Assembly: GCA_024683975.1 (NCBI GenBank)
Contig: JAIKXR010000093.1
Coordinates: 1 to 35,420 of the forward strand
Length of the DNA stretch: 35,420 bases
Direction: 5' to 3'
From: Paludibacteraceae bacterium
GTDB taxonomy: Bacteria > Bacteroidota > Bacteroidia > Bacteroidales > Paludibacteraceae
The notes beneath the pieces were generated by a model that ran no database searches, was not told the origin of the DNA, and was given only the letters and a program-made list of their open reading frames with translations. Shown here one piece after another: positions 34,511 to 35,420 of the stretch. A program made the translations under genes and the position numbers. Position 1 is the first letter of the stretch. The number at the start of each line of letters is the position of its first letter.

Positions 34511-35420
34511 TCAGTTGAACCATTCCGAAGCCGGCAGTACTTGAATTGTATATCCTTCCCATTCCATAGTCCGTTTCTCATTAGCGGTCAGAACAAACAA
34601 ATCGCCACAATGCAGCTCCTGAGCGGCTTCAACCAATGCACTGCACTCACGGCGAACCGTCTTGACGGAAGTCATGTCGTAACTGACCTGAACCAACTGC
34701 TTCACGCAGTTATTCTCACGCAGAACGAAATTTATCTCCTTGTCATTACGCGTGCGATAGTAGAACACCGACCTCTCAGGATTATAGCCCTTCCGCAACA
34801 GATTGACAAAGACTTGGTTCTCCAATAGCCGTCCCAAGTTGTCGCTGGTTGAGAATGCTTTCGCAGCCACAAACCCATTGTCCACCACATAGATTTTCCT
34901 CGGTGCTTTGGTCATCAGTTTGAGTTTGTTGTTATAGCGCGGCAGGTAATAGAACAGGAACGGCTCATGGAGGTAGCCTATGAATTTCTGCGTAGTAGCG
35001 ACACTGCCGATATTCAACGCATTGGCTATGTCATTGGCACTTAACGGATTGCAGAAATTCGTCAGCAGATACAGTGCCATATTGTTTATATCCTCCGTCT
35101 TGCGTATTTTATGGCGTTTCACCACATCTTTCCAGATGATTGAGTCAAAGAGTGTGCCGAGGTAACTGTTGGCCAAAGAGCGTGCAGCCACCGTTTCCGG
35201 GTAACCACCCAAACGAAGATAGTCATCCTCAAGAACAGCGGCTTCATTGCGCTGTTCCGGCAACATGGCTTTCAGGTTCAAATGGTGCCATTCAAAGAAC
35301 TCTGCCAAACTGAAGGGCAACATCTCTATAGGCAGATATTTGCCGGTAAGCACGGTCGCCATCTCGCTTGATAGCATGTTGGCATTGCTGCCGGTGATGA
35401 TTAAGTTCTTCCCCTGACGG
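34511..35420 (-). CDS. AAA ATPase with DUF4143-type C-terminus (5' end outside window)
   Basis: The frame runs to the window edge: RQGKNLIITGSNANMLSSEMATVLTGKYLPIEMLPFSLAEFFEW, then YLRLGGYPETV, DVVKRHKIRKTEDINNMALYLLTN, DKEINFVLRENN. Confidence 0.85.
   Translation of the reverse strand, partial: RQGKNLIITGSNANMLSSEMATVLTGKYLPIEMLPFSLAEFFEWHHLNLKAMLPEQRNEAAVLEDDYLRLGGYPETVAARSLANSYLGTLFDSIIWKDVVKRHKIRKTEDINNMALYLLTNFCNPLSANDIANALNIGSVATTQKFIGYLHEPFLFYYLPRYNNKLKLMTKAPRKIYVVDNGFVAAKAFSTSDNLGRLLENQVFVNLLRKGYNPERSVFYYRTRNDKEINFVLRENNCVKQLVQVSYDMTSVKTVRRECSALVEAAQELHCGDLFVLTANEKRTMEWEGYTIQVLPASEWFN

Overview
The window looks like a chromosomal segment of a Bacteroidales (Bacteroidota) genome. The lineage call rests on gene content and on repeated TTTG / TAnnTTTG promoter signatures. 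Left end: the 3' tail of one gene, a strong terminator, then a ~5.9 kb gene for a 1952-aa secreted, repeat-rich surface protein. That gene is followed 20 nt later by an untracked 48-aa ORF (6389-6535), and both share one terminator. Next is a + strand housekeeping block: DUF3667-like protein, priA, TPR protein, ribH, a short aspartokinase, nucleotidyltransferase, manA-type isomerase, queA family, tatD family. After it come a GH29 fucosidase (-), a DUF456 protein, a lipoprotein, a flippase-like membrane protein (-), a HhH/outer-membrane protein, a Ca/Na antiporter (-), ychF (-) and a glycosyltransferase. The right part is on the minus strand: an overlapping marC/queG/rpiB/radical-SAM cluster, mreB-mreC-mreD-mrdA-rodA, a sodium symporter, and an AAA/DUF4143 ATPase cut by the window edge. 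I see no tRNA, rRNA, CRISPR array or transposase. Best leads: the 48-aa ORF and the C-terminal tail shared by the two left-end genes; two divergent promoter pairs with identical interleaved geometry and near-leaderless + strand genes; enzymes apparently missing canonical domains (PriA, aspartokinase, QueG); and two leaders with mutually exclusive hairpins. Family assignments were made by eye from the translations, with no database search.
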